Positions 54,014 to 62,485 of a stretch of DNA of 64,000 nt are shown here, piece by piece. The DNA lies in assembly GCA_963761015.1 (NCBI GenBank), contig CAVXFL010000004.1, positions 60,181 through 124,180 of the forward strand, in the 5' to 3' direction. The position numbers were made by a program, and so were the translations under genes. The stretch's first letter is position 1. Every line of letters starts with the position of its first letter. Origin of the DNA: CAVXFL01 sp963761015 (GTDB taxonomy: Bacteria; Pseudomonadota; Alphaproteobacteria; Acetobacterales; Acetobacteraceae). Below the pieces are notes generated by a model that was given only the letters and a program-made list of their open reading frames with translations, searched no databases and had not been told where the DNA came from.

Positions 54014-54889
54014 ATGATGGCAAGATTGAGGCTCGTGCTTGTCGCTTTGCAACTGCCGATCATGCTACTCTGTTCTTGGGGAGCAATGGCCAACCAGACG
54101 AATAGCCGCGTCGAAGTACCGATTTACCAACGGATTCTGTCGAACGGCGACGTGCGCTACTGGGTGCCCGTCAGCATCGGGGACGGCAAGCCGATCGAGG
54201 CCATGCTCGACACCGGCTCCTTCGGCTTCCGGGTGCTCGAGTCCGCGGTCTCGCCCGCGCAATACCAGGCAACCGACATGGTCCGGCATTTCTCCTTCGG
54301 GAGCGGCGTCGTCTATACCGGGGAACTGGCCCGGGCGACGGTGAAGATCGGACGCGCGAGCACCGGTGGCCCCGTGCTCATCCAGGTCATCCGATCGGTC
54401 GAATGCCGGGCGATGCGGCCGAACTGCCCGGCCTCCCGGGTCGACCCCTCGGAATACCGCATCGGCGGCGATGGCTTGCCCGGCGAGGGCTTCCCGGCGA
54501 TTCTCGGCTTGTCGATGCGCGTGCCGGACGTCGCGAACGCCGCGCTCAACCCGCTGCTGTCCTTCGGCAACCAAAGGTGGATCGTCGCCTTGCCGTTGCC
54601 GGGCCAGTCGGCCCCGGGACAGCTGGTGATCAACCCGAGCGAGGCCGAGCTTGCGGGCTTCCGGCAGCTCCAGTTGCCGAGCCAATCGGCCTGGAACGGC
54701 ATGGCGGACGGCGGACCCGGCTTCAGCGACAGCGCGGTCCCGCTTTGTGCGGACGGCACCACCGACCCCGCCTCGTGCCCGCCAGTGAAACTCGACAGCG
54801 GAGCACGGAACGGGCTGGAGCCTTTCTATTCCTTCGTCGTCATGTACGACGCGAAGCACGGTGTGATGGGTTTCAAGAGCCGCAACTGA
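54014..54889 (+). CDS. Exported pepsin/retropepsin-like aspartic peptidase
   Basis: 291 residues with a signal peptide ending about residue 26 (LCSWGAMA). VPVSIGDGKPIEAMLDTGSFGFRVL carries the aspartic-protease DTG at 66-68. A second candidate, DSG, is at about 261-263, followed by FVVMYDAKHGVMGFK, which resembles the closing strand of pepsin-type proteins. The chain after the second DSG is only about 30 residues, shorter than in pepsins, so the second lobe is reduced and the enzyme might be inactive or dimeric. It is the first of three rightward genes. Confidence 0.7.
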   Translation: MMARLRLVLVALQLPIMLLCSWGAMANQTNSRVEVPIYQRILSNGDVRYWVPVSIGDGKPIEAMLDTGSFGFRVLESAVSPAQYQATDMVRHFSFGSGVVYTGELARATVKIGRASTGGPVLIQVIRSVECRAMRPNCPASRVDPSEYRIGGDGLPGEGFPAILGLSMRVPDVANAALNPLLSFGNQRWIVALPLPGQSAPGQLVINPSEAELAGFRQLQLPSQSAWNGMADGGPGFSDSAVPLCADGTTDPASCPPVKLDSGARNGLEPFYSFVVMYDAKHGVMGFKSRN

Positions 54890-55024
54890 GCCTGCCGGCG
54901 TGCGCCGGTGTTGGGCGGCCGGCCCCTGGCGCGCCCTCGGCCCGCGTGTTATGGGCGCCAGACCGATAAATTCCACGCGGTTCGGGCAGCTGCATGTCCG
55001 GTTGCCGAGTGCCTGGATAGTCAA

Positions 55025-55525
55025 ATGGACGAAACTGCCGATCCGACCGCCGCGATCGAGGCGCTGCAAAAGCGCTTCGCGGACTGTATCGCCGGCCGCG
55101 ATTTCGCGGCGCTCGCGGGCCTGTTCACCGAGCACGCCTTGCTGCTGCCCCCGGGGCGCGGCATCACCACCGGCCGCGACGACATCCAGCAGTTCTGGCA
55201 GGAAGCGACCGGCGTGGAGTCCGTGACTTTCCGAACCGAAAATCTGGACCCGCTCGGCGCCGACGCGCTGCGCGAGGTGGGCTCCCTGCACATCGGCCTG
55301 GGCGGTGCGGGGGCCGGAAACCAGGGAGGCGAGATCCCCGGCAAATACGTTTTCATCTGGCGCAAGTCGGGACCGGACTGGAAAATCGAGACGGCGATCT
55401 GGAACCGGGTCGCCGCCAGCCGGCCGGCGCCCGGCCGCAGGCGCGGTGGCGGCGGTGGCATGGGAATGGGCCGCGGCCGCAATCGCGGCCCGCAGCGCGG
55501 CGCTTTCGTGCCGCTCCTGGATTGA
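55025..55525 (+). CDS. SnoaL-like (NTF2-fold) protein A
   Basis: 166 residues from the ATG at 55025 (MDETADPTAAIEALQKRFAD); a longer frame upstream is not conserved. The NTF2-fold core is IAGRDFAALAGLFTEHALLL then LPPGRGITTGRDDIQQFW and GKYVFIWRKSGPDWKIETAI. This is the SgcJ/EcaC-DUF4440 type pattern, often a small ligand-binding or isomerase domain. The C-terminus is a Gly/Arg-rich tail (RRRGGGGGMGMGRGRNR). It resembles the gene at 60623, so the two are paralogues around the exporter. Confidence 0.75.
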   Translation: MDETADPTAAIEALQKRFADCIAGRDFAALAGLFTEHALLLPPGRGITTGRDDIQQFWQEATGVESVTFRTENLDPLGADALREVGSLHIGLGGAGAGNQGGEIPGKYVFIWRKSGPDWKIETAIWNRVAASRPAPGRRRGGGGGMGMGRGRNRGPQRGAFVPLLD

Positions 55526-55576
55526 GACCCGGCCCCGGCCTCAGCCCGTTCCATTTTTAGAAGCTCGATTGCAGCA

Positions 55577-56662
55577 ATGGACCAGCCGATCAACCTGAGT
55601 GGCCTCACGCCGATCGGCGTGCGCAAGTCTTCGGATGGCATTCGCCTCCAATGGTCCGTCGCCGGCCAGACGGTGGAGACCGATCTCGCGCGCTTTCGCC
55701 CGGTGCAGATTTTCGGCACCCGCCGGGAAGACTTGCGCGTGCTGTGGCACGATTTCGCCGAACTGCCGATGACCGACCCGTTCTTCAAGGGGACTCGGGA
55801 CAAGGCGCGATTGCTGCCGAACAAGGCGGCGGCCTTCGAGACCGAATGGCGAGTGGTCAGCTACGCGGCCGAGATGCCCGGCAATATCCCGCTGTCAGGC
55901 GCCATCTTCCATATGGCGCGGACCGGATCGACGCTGATCCATCGCCTACTCAGCAAGACCGAACGGGTGCTCAGCGTGTCGGAACTCGGGTTCGTGGACC
56001 AGGCGCTGAGCATCAGCGCCGATTGGCCGGAACCGGAGCGCAGTCCGATGCTGCGCGATGCGCTGCGCGCCTTCGCGCAGCGCCGGCGGCCGGGCGAGCA
56101 GCATCTCGTTTTCAAGATGACCGACGGCATTCCCAACACCCGCCTGGCGCAGTTCCGGGAGGCTTTGCCCGAGCTGACCTGGATTTTCGTCTACCGCGAC
56201 CCCGTGGAAGTGATGGTCTCCGTGCTGGGCCAGCCGACCGGCAATCTGCGGCAATGGCTGCGCAACCGCGCCCGCGCGGCCCGGACCCTGGGGATGCCGG
56301 AATTGGCCGATCGGAACATCGGCCCGATCGACTACCTCGCGCACACGCTCAGGCGGTATTGCGCGAACGCCGTCGAGGCGGCCAAGCACACCCCTCGCGG
56401 GCGGTTTCTGGCCGTCAACTACGCGCGCCTGCCGGACGCCGTATGGGAAACCGTCGCGCCGCATTTCGGGATCGACGTGTCGAGCCGGGAGCGCGCCCTG
56501 ATGCAGGCGGAGGCGCGCTACTCGTCGAAGCGGCGCGACAAGGTGGATTTCACGCCGGACAGCCAACTCAAGCGGGAAGCCGCCTCGCCCCGGGTCCGGC
56601 TCATGGCGGAGCGGCTGGTTCAGCCGATGATCGACCAGCTCAAGGCGCTGCCGCAGGGGTAG
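55577..56662 (+). CDS. Sulfotransferase-family protein 2
   Basis: 361 residues. An N-terminal region of about 110 residues with no clear match (LRLWHDFAELPM-like text) precedes a sulfotransferase core. The phosphosulfate loop is FHMARTGSTLIHRLLSKT, and FVYRDPVEVMVSVLGQPTGN is the 3'-phosphate motif. It differs from the copy at 52013 in size and sequence, so the two are not simple duplicates. It is 51 bases after the SnoaL-like gene and converges on the HlyD gene (44 bases between stops). Confidence 0.78.
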   Translation: MDQPINLSGLTPIGVRKSSDGIRLQWSVAGQTVETDLARFRPVQIFGTRREDLRVLWHDFAELPMTDPFFKGTRDKARLLPNKAAAFETEWRVVSYAAEMPGNIPLSGAIFHMARTGSTLIHRLLSKTERVLSVSELGFVDQALSISADWPEPERSPMLRDALRAFAQRRRPGEQHLVFKMTDGIPNTRLAQFREALPELTWIFVYRDPVEVMVSVLGQPTGNLRQWLRNRARAARTLGMPELADRNIGPIDYLAHTLRRYCANAVEAAKHTPRGRFLAVNYARLPDAVWETVAPHFGIDVSSRERALMQAEARYSSKRRDKVDFTPDSQLKREAASPRVRLMAERLVQPMIDQLKALPQG

Positions 56663-56706
56663 GACCGATACTCAGGCCAACTGTGGTGACAATCTGCTCC
56701 GCCGCG

Positions 56707-58285
56707 TCACCGCTCGTGGCCGGCGTCCGAGAACGCCTGGACCAGCGGCGAGAGGATGTAGCTGATCACCCGCCGGCTTTCCGTCTTGATCTCCACCGTG
56801 ACCGTCATGCCCGAGGTGAGCGGTATCTTCTTTCCGCCGATAGTCATGTGCGTCCGCGCCGGCTTCACGATAACCGGAAACACCAGATCCTGTGTCTGCT
56901 GCGCCGCCGTGGTCACCGACATGCTGCTGTCGAGCGAGGGGGCCTGCGACGGATCGGTCTGCTGTTTCTGCGCCTGCTTGCCCGGAATCGCGTCGTTCGC
57001 GACCTGAACCACGGTGCCGTCGATCGAGCCGTAACGCGTGAACGGAAAGGTGTCGACCTTGATGTTCGCCGGCTGGCCCGCCGCGACGAAACCGATATCG
57101 GTGTTCTCGACATAGGCCTCGATCTCCAGCGGCACGCCGTCCGGCACCACCTGCAGGAGCTGCTGGCCGGTGGTGACGACCTGCCCGATGGTGGTGACGG
57201 CGGAGGCCTGCACGGTCCCCGAGATGGGCGCGCGCAGGGTCATGTCCTTCACCTTCTCGGTGTCCTTGATCAGCTCCTGACTGAACTGGTCGACCCGCTG
57301 CTCGGCGGCGGCGAGCTTGGTCGTGTTGTCGGCGATGAAGGTCTCCCGCGCCTGCACGATCTGCGCGTCTGCGGCCGATATGGCCTCTATCGCCGTCGCC
57401 AGGCTGCCCTGGAGCGTGGCCAGCGTCTCCTTCGCCTGCAGCACCGGCTGCAACATGTCGAGATATTTGGCCCGGCTGGCCCAGCCCTCCTTCAGCAGCT
57501 TTTCGATCATGCCGGAGTGCTCGTTCAGCGACGTTATCAGCGCGTTGGTCGCGGCGATGTTCGCGATGTACTTGTCGCGCTGCGCCACTTTCGCCGCCCG
57601 CTGCGCCCGCAGATCCGCGAGCGTGGCCGCGAGCTGCGCGAGGTCGGCGTGCAGCACGCGCTCCTCGCGCTCGCGCAGGTTCTGCGGGATGCCCGCGGGC
57701 CAGGGAATCGTCGGGCGCGGCTCGATCTTCTCCGCCCCGCCGGCCACCAGCTCCACCTTCCGCCGCGCGACCTCGGCCTGGGCGCTCTTGAGCGAGTTCC
57801 GACGTCGCCGCCTGGGTGGCCAGCGCCTGGGTGGGGTCCAGCTCGATCATCACGTCCCCGGCCTTGACCCGCTGGCCGTCCTTCACCTTCACCGCGATGA
57901 CTTGGCCGGCGACCAGCGGCTGCACCACCTTGGTGCGCCCGATCGCCTGGATTTTGCCCGGCGCCACCGCGTAGACGTCGAGGCGGCCGATGCAGGACCA
58001 GGCCAGCGCCGCGAGGAGCAGCCCGCAAAGCGTGTAGACGAGCGCCACCCGCGCCGGCGAGGGCGGCTCCTCGATGATGGCGAGCGCGGCGGGCAGGAAC
58101 TCCCGGTCCTCCGGGGCGCGATTGGGGACCCGCGGCGCCTCCAGAACCAGCAGGTTCGGCCGGCGCGGCGGCGTCTGGCGCTGTTCCGGGACGGCGTCGG
58201 GCCGGCGCTCGGCCGGCAGGCGCTCCGCCGCCACCGCCACTTGCCGCTTCGCGGGAGGCGCCGGCTCCAGTTCCCTTGTCGTCAT
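56707..58285 (-). CDS. HlyD-type type I secretion adaptor (apparent frameshift)
   Basis: Starts MTTRELEPAPPAKRQVAVAA with an ATG overlapping the ABC stop (ATGA). A cytoplasmic region, one membrane helix (VALVYTLCGLLLAALAWSCI), a lipoyl-like part (VAPGKIQAIGRTKVVQPLVA), a long coiled coil (ATLADLRAQRAAKVAQRDKY to the VLQAKETLATLQGSL segment) and a beta domain ending GMTVTVEIKTESRRVISYIL are present. The frame breaks near 57796 (one base in GAACTCG); repaired it gives about 526 residues. Links the inner-membrane ABC to a TolC-like outer channel, which is not in the window. Confidence 0.88.
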
Positions 58286-60493
58286 GCTTTCGCCTGCTCG
58301 GTCTGGATCGCCCACAGCCGGGCGTAGAGCCCGTTCCGGCGCGCCAGCAGCCCGGCATGCGTGCCGACCTCGGTGATCTCGCCCTCCATCATGCCCACGA
58401 TGCGGTCGCAATCCTTCACCGCCGCGAGCCGGTGCGCGATGACGATCACGGTGCGGTCGCGCGCGATCTGGCGCATGTTCGAGCGGATCACGCTCTCGCT
58501 TTCGTAATCCAGCGCGCTGGTCGCCTCGTCGAAGATAAGCAGGCGCGGGTCGGTCGCCAGCGCCCGCGCGATCGCGATGCGCTGCCGCTGCCCGCCCGAC
58601 AGGTTGGCACCCCGCTCCTGAATTCGGCGTGTCGTAGCCCTTCGGCAGCTTCGAGACGAACTCGTCCGCCCCGGAGAGCCGGGCCACCGCGATCACCTCG
58701 GCGCGCGTCATCTCCGGGCGCGCCAGCGCGATGTTCTCGTGGATGGTCTGATTGAACAGGAAATTCTCCTGCAGCACCACGCCGAGCTGCTGGCGCAGCC
58801 ACGCCGGATCGACCTGGGTGATGTCGATGCCGTCCAGCAGAATCTCGCCGGAGGTCGGCCGGTAGAACATCTGGATCAGCTTGGTAAGCGTGGATTTGCC
58901 CGAGCCGCTTGGGCCGACGATGCCCACGACCTCGCCCGGGCTGATCGCGAGCGAGACGTCCTTCACCGCGTCCGGCAGGTCCGGGCGGTAGCGGAAGGTG
59001 ACGTTGCGCATTTCGAGTTCGCCGCGCGCCGGCGGCAGGCCGGCCATCGAATGCGCCGGCTTCTCCACCTCGGCGTTGAAGATGTCGCCCAGATGCTCGA
59101 GCGAGACCTGGACCTCCTGGAAGTCCTGCCAGAGCTGGGACGTGCGCAGGATCGGCTCCGTGACCCGCCGCGCGATCAGCACGAAGGCGACCAGGCCGCC
59201 GACCGTCAGTTCGCCGGCGATCGCCGCCTGCACGCCGAAATAGAGCACGAGCGCGGTGGTCAGCTTGGTGACGAACTCCGTCGCCGTCTGCGCCCGCGCC
59301 CCGAGGATCGCGGTCTCGAACCCGGTCTTCACATAGGCCGAAAGCCGCTCCTCCCATTTGCGCTGGAACATCGGCTCGACCGCCGCCGCCTTCAGGGTCT
59401 GGATGCCGACGATGCTCTCGACCAGCAGTTGCTGCCCGGCCGACCAGCGGCGGAACTTCTCCTTCACCTTGCGCCGGAAGGCGGGACGCAACACCGCGCC
59501 GATCACGATATAAAGCGGCCAGGTCAGCAGGACGACCGCGGTGAGTTTCGCCGAATAGATGAACAGCACCGCGATATAAATGAACACGAAAAACAGGTCG
59601 ATGACCGAGGGAATGCTGCGTCCGGTCAGGAACCGGCGGACCGTTTCGACCTCGCGCGCCCGGGTGACGATCACGCCGGAGGCACGGTTCTCGAAATAGG
59701 AGATCGGCAGGCTGAGCAGATGCGCGAACAGCCGCGCGCCCAGCTCGACGTCGATGCGGTTGGACGTGTGGTTGAGGATGTAGACCCGCAGGTATTTCAG
59801 CAGCGCCTCGAAGACGGCGAGCAGCATCATGGCGCTGATCACGACGACCAGCGTCGCGTAGCTCTTGTGGCCGAGCACCTTGTCGATCACGAGCTGGAAG
59901 GTCAGCGGCGTCGCCAGCCCCAGCAGCTGGATGAAGAACGAGGCCACCAGCACGTGGGTGAGCGGGCGCCGGTAGCGCTTGATCGACGGCAGGAACCAGG
60001 CCAGGCCGAACTTCATCTTTTCGGCCGTCATCTGCAGGCTCTTGGCGATCAGCACGACCTCGCGGTCGAGCCGTTCCAGGATTTCCTCGACCGACAGATA
60101 CTCCTGCCGGCGCGACATCGGGTGCACCACGCGGAACCGGCCCGGCGACTTCTCCATGCCGAACACGGCCCAGTTGCCGCCCCGCAGCCGGATCAGCGCC
60201 GGCACCGGCAGGCTGCGCAGCCGCTTGGCGTTCGGGTTCCGCACCAGCCGCGCCTTGAGGCCGATCAGCTTCGCCGCGCGCACCAGATCCTCGCCGTCCG
60301 GCGCCTCGTTGCCGAGCGCGAGTTGGTGCGCCAGTTCGGTGGGCGTGATCTGCACGCCATGAAACGCGGCGACCTGAGCGACCGCCATCAGGCCGCCGTT
60401 CATGCGCGGAACCGGGCGGAGTTGTTGCGAGGGTTCCGCCATCAAACGCTCGAAGTCGACCTGTTCAACAGGGCCGGTGCTCCCGGACAGCAA
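58282..60493 (-). CDS. Type I secretion ABC transporter with degenerate C39-like domain (apparent frameshift)
   Basis: HlyB-type exporter. Residues about 30-150 are a C39-like domain (GGLMAVAQVAAFHGVQITP) in which the peptidase Cys is replaced, so it is a docking domain. Six membrane helices lie at about 170-440 and the ATPase follows (VGPSGSGKSTLTKLIQMFYR, later LSGGQRQRIAIARAL, LIFDEATSALDYESE and IVIAHRLAAVKDCDRI). The frame breaks near 58624 before the signature: removing one A turns TPNSGAGCQP into TPIQERGANLSGG. The start is a TTG at 60493 or an ATG at 60442. Rebuilt, it has about 737 residues. Confidence 0.9.
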
Positions 60494-60622
60494 TGCTTCT
60501 GCTTATAAAGCAAGCCAAGCAAGAAATTATGGCGAAATCCGGGTCCGGGCAACAGCGCAACATTTTCGCCGCCGCGAATGCGGCGCTGGAACTGTTCCAG
60601 TAAAGCGGTCGTGACGGGGCGA

Positions 60623-61105
60623 CTAATACAGATTGGCGACCCGTCCGTAGCCGCTGCGCGCGGCGGCCGGTCCCTTCGCCTTCGCCGGCCCGCCGGCCTG
60701 CCGAGACCGCCCCTCCTGCGGGTTGCGCACGCGATTCCAGATGATGCTCTCGACCAGCCATTGGCCATCGACGTGCTGCCAGACCAGCAGATATTTGCCC
60801 AACGTGTCCGCGGCCGACGCGTCGGCCGGCTTCATCCGCATCCGGCCGAGTTCGCGCGCCATATCCGGGCCGAGCGGCTTGAGGTTCGTCGCGGTCAGGC
60901 TGATTTGCTTCGTCCGCTCGGCCAGATTTTGCCAGAAGCGAAGCATGTTGTCGCGGCCGGTGATCATCCGGAGGCTTGGCGGCAGCAAGGTCGCGTCCTC
61001 GGCGAACATGCCCAGCACCGCGTCCAGGTCGCTGCGATTGAACGCCTCCGCGAGCTGCTTGTGCAGTGGCTCGAGTTCCGGCATCTCCCCGGCGGCTGGC
61101 GCCAT
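60623..61105 (-). CDS. SnoaL-like (NTF2-fold) protein B
   Basis: 160 residues with AGGAG 7 bases before the ATG at 61105. Same fold as the gene at 55025: LAEAFNRSDLDAVLGMFAED, LLPPSLRMITGRDNMLRFWQ and GKYLLVWQHVDGQWLVESII align with it closely. The tail is Gly/Ala/Arg-rich and ends GYGRVANLY. It precedes the ABC transporter by 130 bases in the same direction, so it may be co-transcribed with the exporter. Role unknown. Confidence 0.77.
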   Translation of the reverse strand: MAPAAGEMPELEPLHKQLAEAFNRSDLDAVLGMFAEDATLLPPSLRMITGRDNMLRFWQNLAERTKQISLTATNLKPLGPDMARELGRMRMKPADASAADTLGKYLLVWQHVDGQWLVESIIWNRVRNPQEGRSRQAGGPAKAKGPAAARSGYGRVANLY

Positions 61106-61438
61106 GGTTCATCTCCTGTCGATCGGGCGCGATAGTGCCGGAGCGAAGGGCTGCTCGCAACCGCGGGGGCCGCGCGAGGCGCGCGCATCGGTGATCGGCT
61201 GCCGACAAGCCGTTAACCGATTCCCAACGCTTTGCTCCACACACTACTGTCGCCTCCATAAGGGCCCCGATCCCAAAACTCTATGCTTCCTACTCCGGGA
61301 CGGGTGGTCGGCCGGGGGCGGCGGCTACCGGGGTCCGACTCGGCGGCTCCCGGCCGATCTTGGCGCGCCGCCGGTTGCACCGTCCCGCGCCTTTGCGCAG
61401 ATTGCCGGCGCTGCAACACGGGAAGGAGCAGCGTGGCG
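61106..61438. other. Divergent intergenic region before phzF-like gene
   Basis: 333 bases between the leftward SnoaL-like gene and the rightward PhzF gene. Frames here are short and random-looking. It includes the proposed promoter for the exporter operon and AAGGAG for the PhzF gene near its right end. Confidence 0.45.
61132..61160 (-). promoter_or_regulatory. Putative promoter of the SnoaL-ABC-HlyD operon
   Basis: On the minus strand TTGCGA, a 17-base spacer and CACTAT, 26 bases before the ATG at 61105. The match is partial (4 of 6 and 3 of 6 to consensus), so this is a weak prediction. Confidence 0.35.
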
Positions 61439-62347
61439 ATGCCGAAGCACGAGTTCCTCACGGTCGACGTGTTTGCCGAACGGCGCTTCGGCGGCAATCC
61501 GCTGGCGGTTTTCCCGGACGCGCAGGGATTGACCGAGGCTGACATGCGGGCGCTGGCGGCGGAGTTCAACCTGTCCGAAACCGCCTTCATCCTGCCGCCG
61601 GACAATCCGCAGCACCACGCGCGCGTGCGCATTTTCACGCCGCGCGCCGAACTGCCGTTCGCCGGGCACCCGAATGTCGGCGCCGGCTTCGTGCTCGCCC
61701 GCCGCACGGAAGCACCAATCGAGCATTTCACCTTCGAGGAAAGCGCCGGGTTGGTGCGGGTGCACATCCTGCGCGACGCCGGGGGTGCCCCGCTTGGCGC
61801 GCGCGTGGCCGCACCGCAATCGCTGTCGATCGGGGACGCCGTTCCGACCGAGGTGGTCGCGGCCTGCGCCGGGCTGGAGCTGGACGACATCGCAACGGAA
61901 GCACACGAGCCCCTGGTCGCCTCGGTGGGGTTGCCGGTGGTCATCGCCGAAGTGACCGATCTCGAAGCGCTCGCGCGCGCCAGGCCCAACATGCTCGCCT
62001 TCGCCGACGCGATCGCGCAGTTCCCGGATGCAGCGGCGTACTTCCCGCTGCTGCTCTACACGCGCCGCGACGGCGACCCGTTCCGCCCGCGCAGCCGTAT
62101 GTTCGTGCCGCTGGCGGGTGTCGCCGAGGACCCGGCCACGGGCAGCGCCAATGCCGCCCTCGCCGCTCTCCTCACCTCGCGGGCGCCCGGCGACAACCTC
62201 CACCTCGACTACGACATCGAGCAGGGCATCGAAATCGGCCGGCCCAGCCGGCTGCTGGCAACCGCGCGCAAAACCGCCGAAGGCCCGGTCACGGCCAGCA
62301 TCGGCGGAAGCTGCGTGCCGGTGATGCGGGGATGGGTGGACCTGTGA
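61439..62347 (+). CDS. PhzF-family isomerase
   Basis: 302 residues from the ATG at 61439 (MPKHEFLTVDVFAERRFGGN); a GTG two codons earlier is possible because AAGGAG is 4 bases before it. Family blocks are FGGNPLAVFPDA, EFNLSETAFILPP (catalytic Glu), RIFTPRAELPFAGHPNVG, and VAEDPATGSANAAL near the end. PhzF proteins are diaminopimelate epimerase-fold isomerases, and most homologues act on unknown metabolites. No phenazine genes are nearby. Confidence 0.87.
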   Translation: MPKHEFLTVDVFAERRFGGNPLAVFPDAQGLTEADMRALAAEFNLSETAFILPPDNPQHHARVRIFTPRAELPFAGHPNVGAGFVLARRTEAPIEHFTFEESAGLVRVHILRDAGGAPLGARVAAPQSLSIGDAVPTEVVAACAGLELDDIATEAHEPLVASVGLPVVIAEVTDLEALARARPNMLAFADAIAQFPDAAAYFPLLLYTRRDGDPFRPRSRMFVPLAGVAEDPATGSANAALAALLTSRAPGDNLHLDYDIEQGIEIGRPSRLLATARKTAEGPVTASIGGSCVPVMRGWVDL

Positions 62348-62485
62348 TCCAGATAGCGGGCCGCCAGCGTCAGAAGCCCACTTTCGTCGCGTAGTCCTCC
62401 CGCTCCGCCTCGGTCTCGGGCGCGGGAAACTTTTCCGCGCCCCCGTCCGGCGATAGCGTGCCCCGTCGAGCAGGAGGCTCCGCGC

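Noticed and set aside
53753..54052. 99-codon minus-strand frame upstream of repeat protein 2
   Set aside because: It has no ribosome site, overlaps the signal peptide region of the opposite gene, and has no recognisable family.
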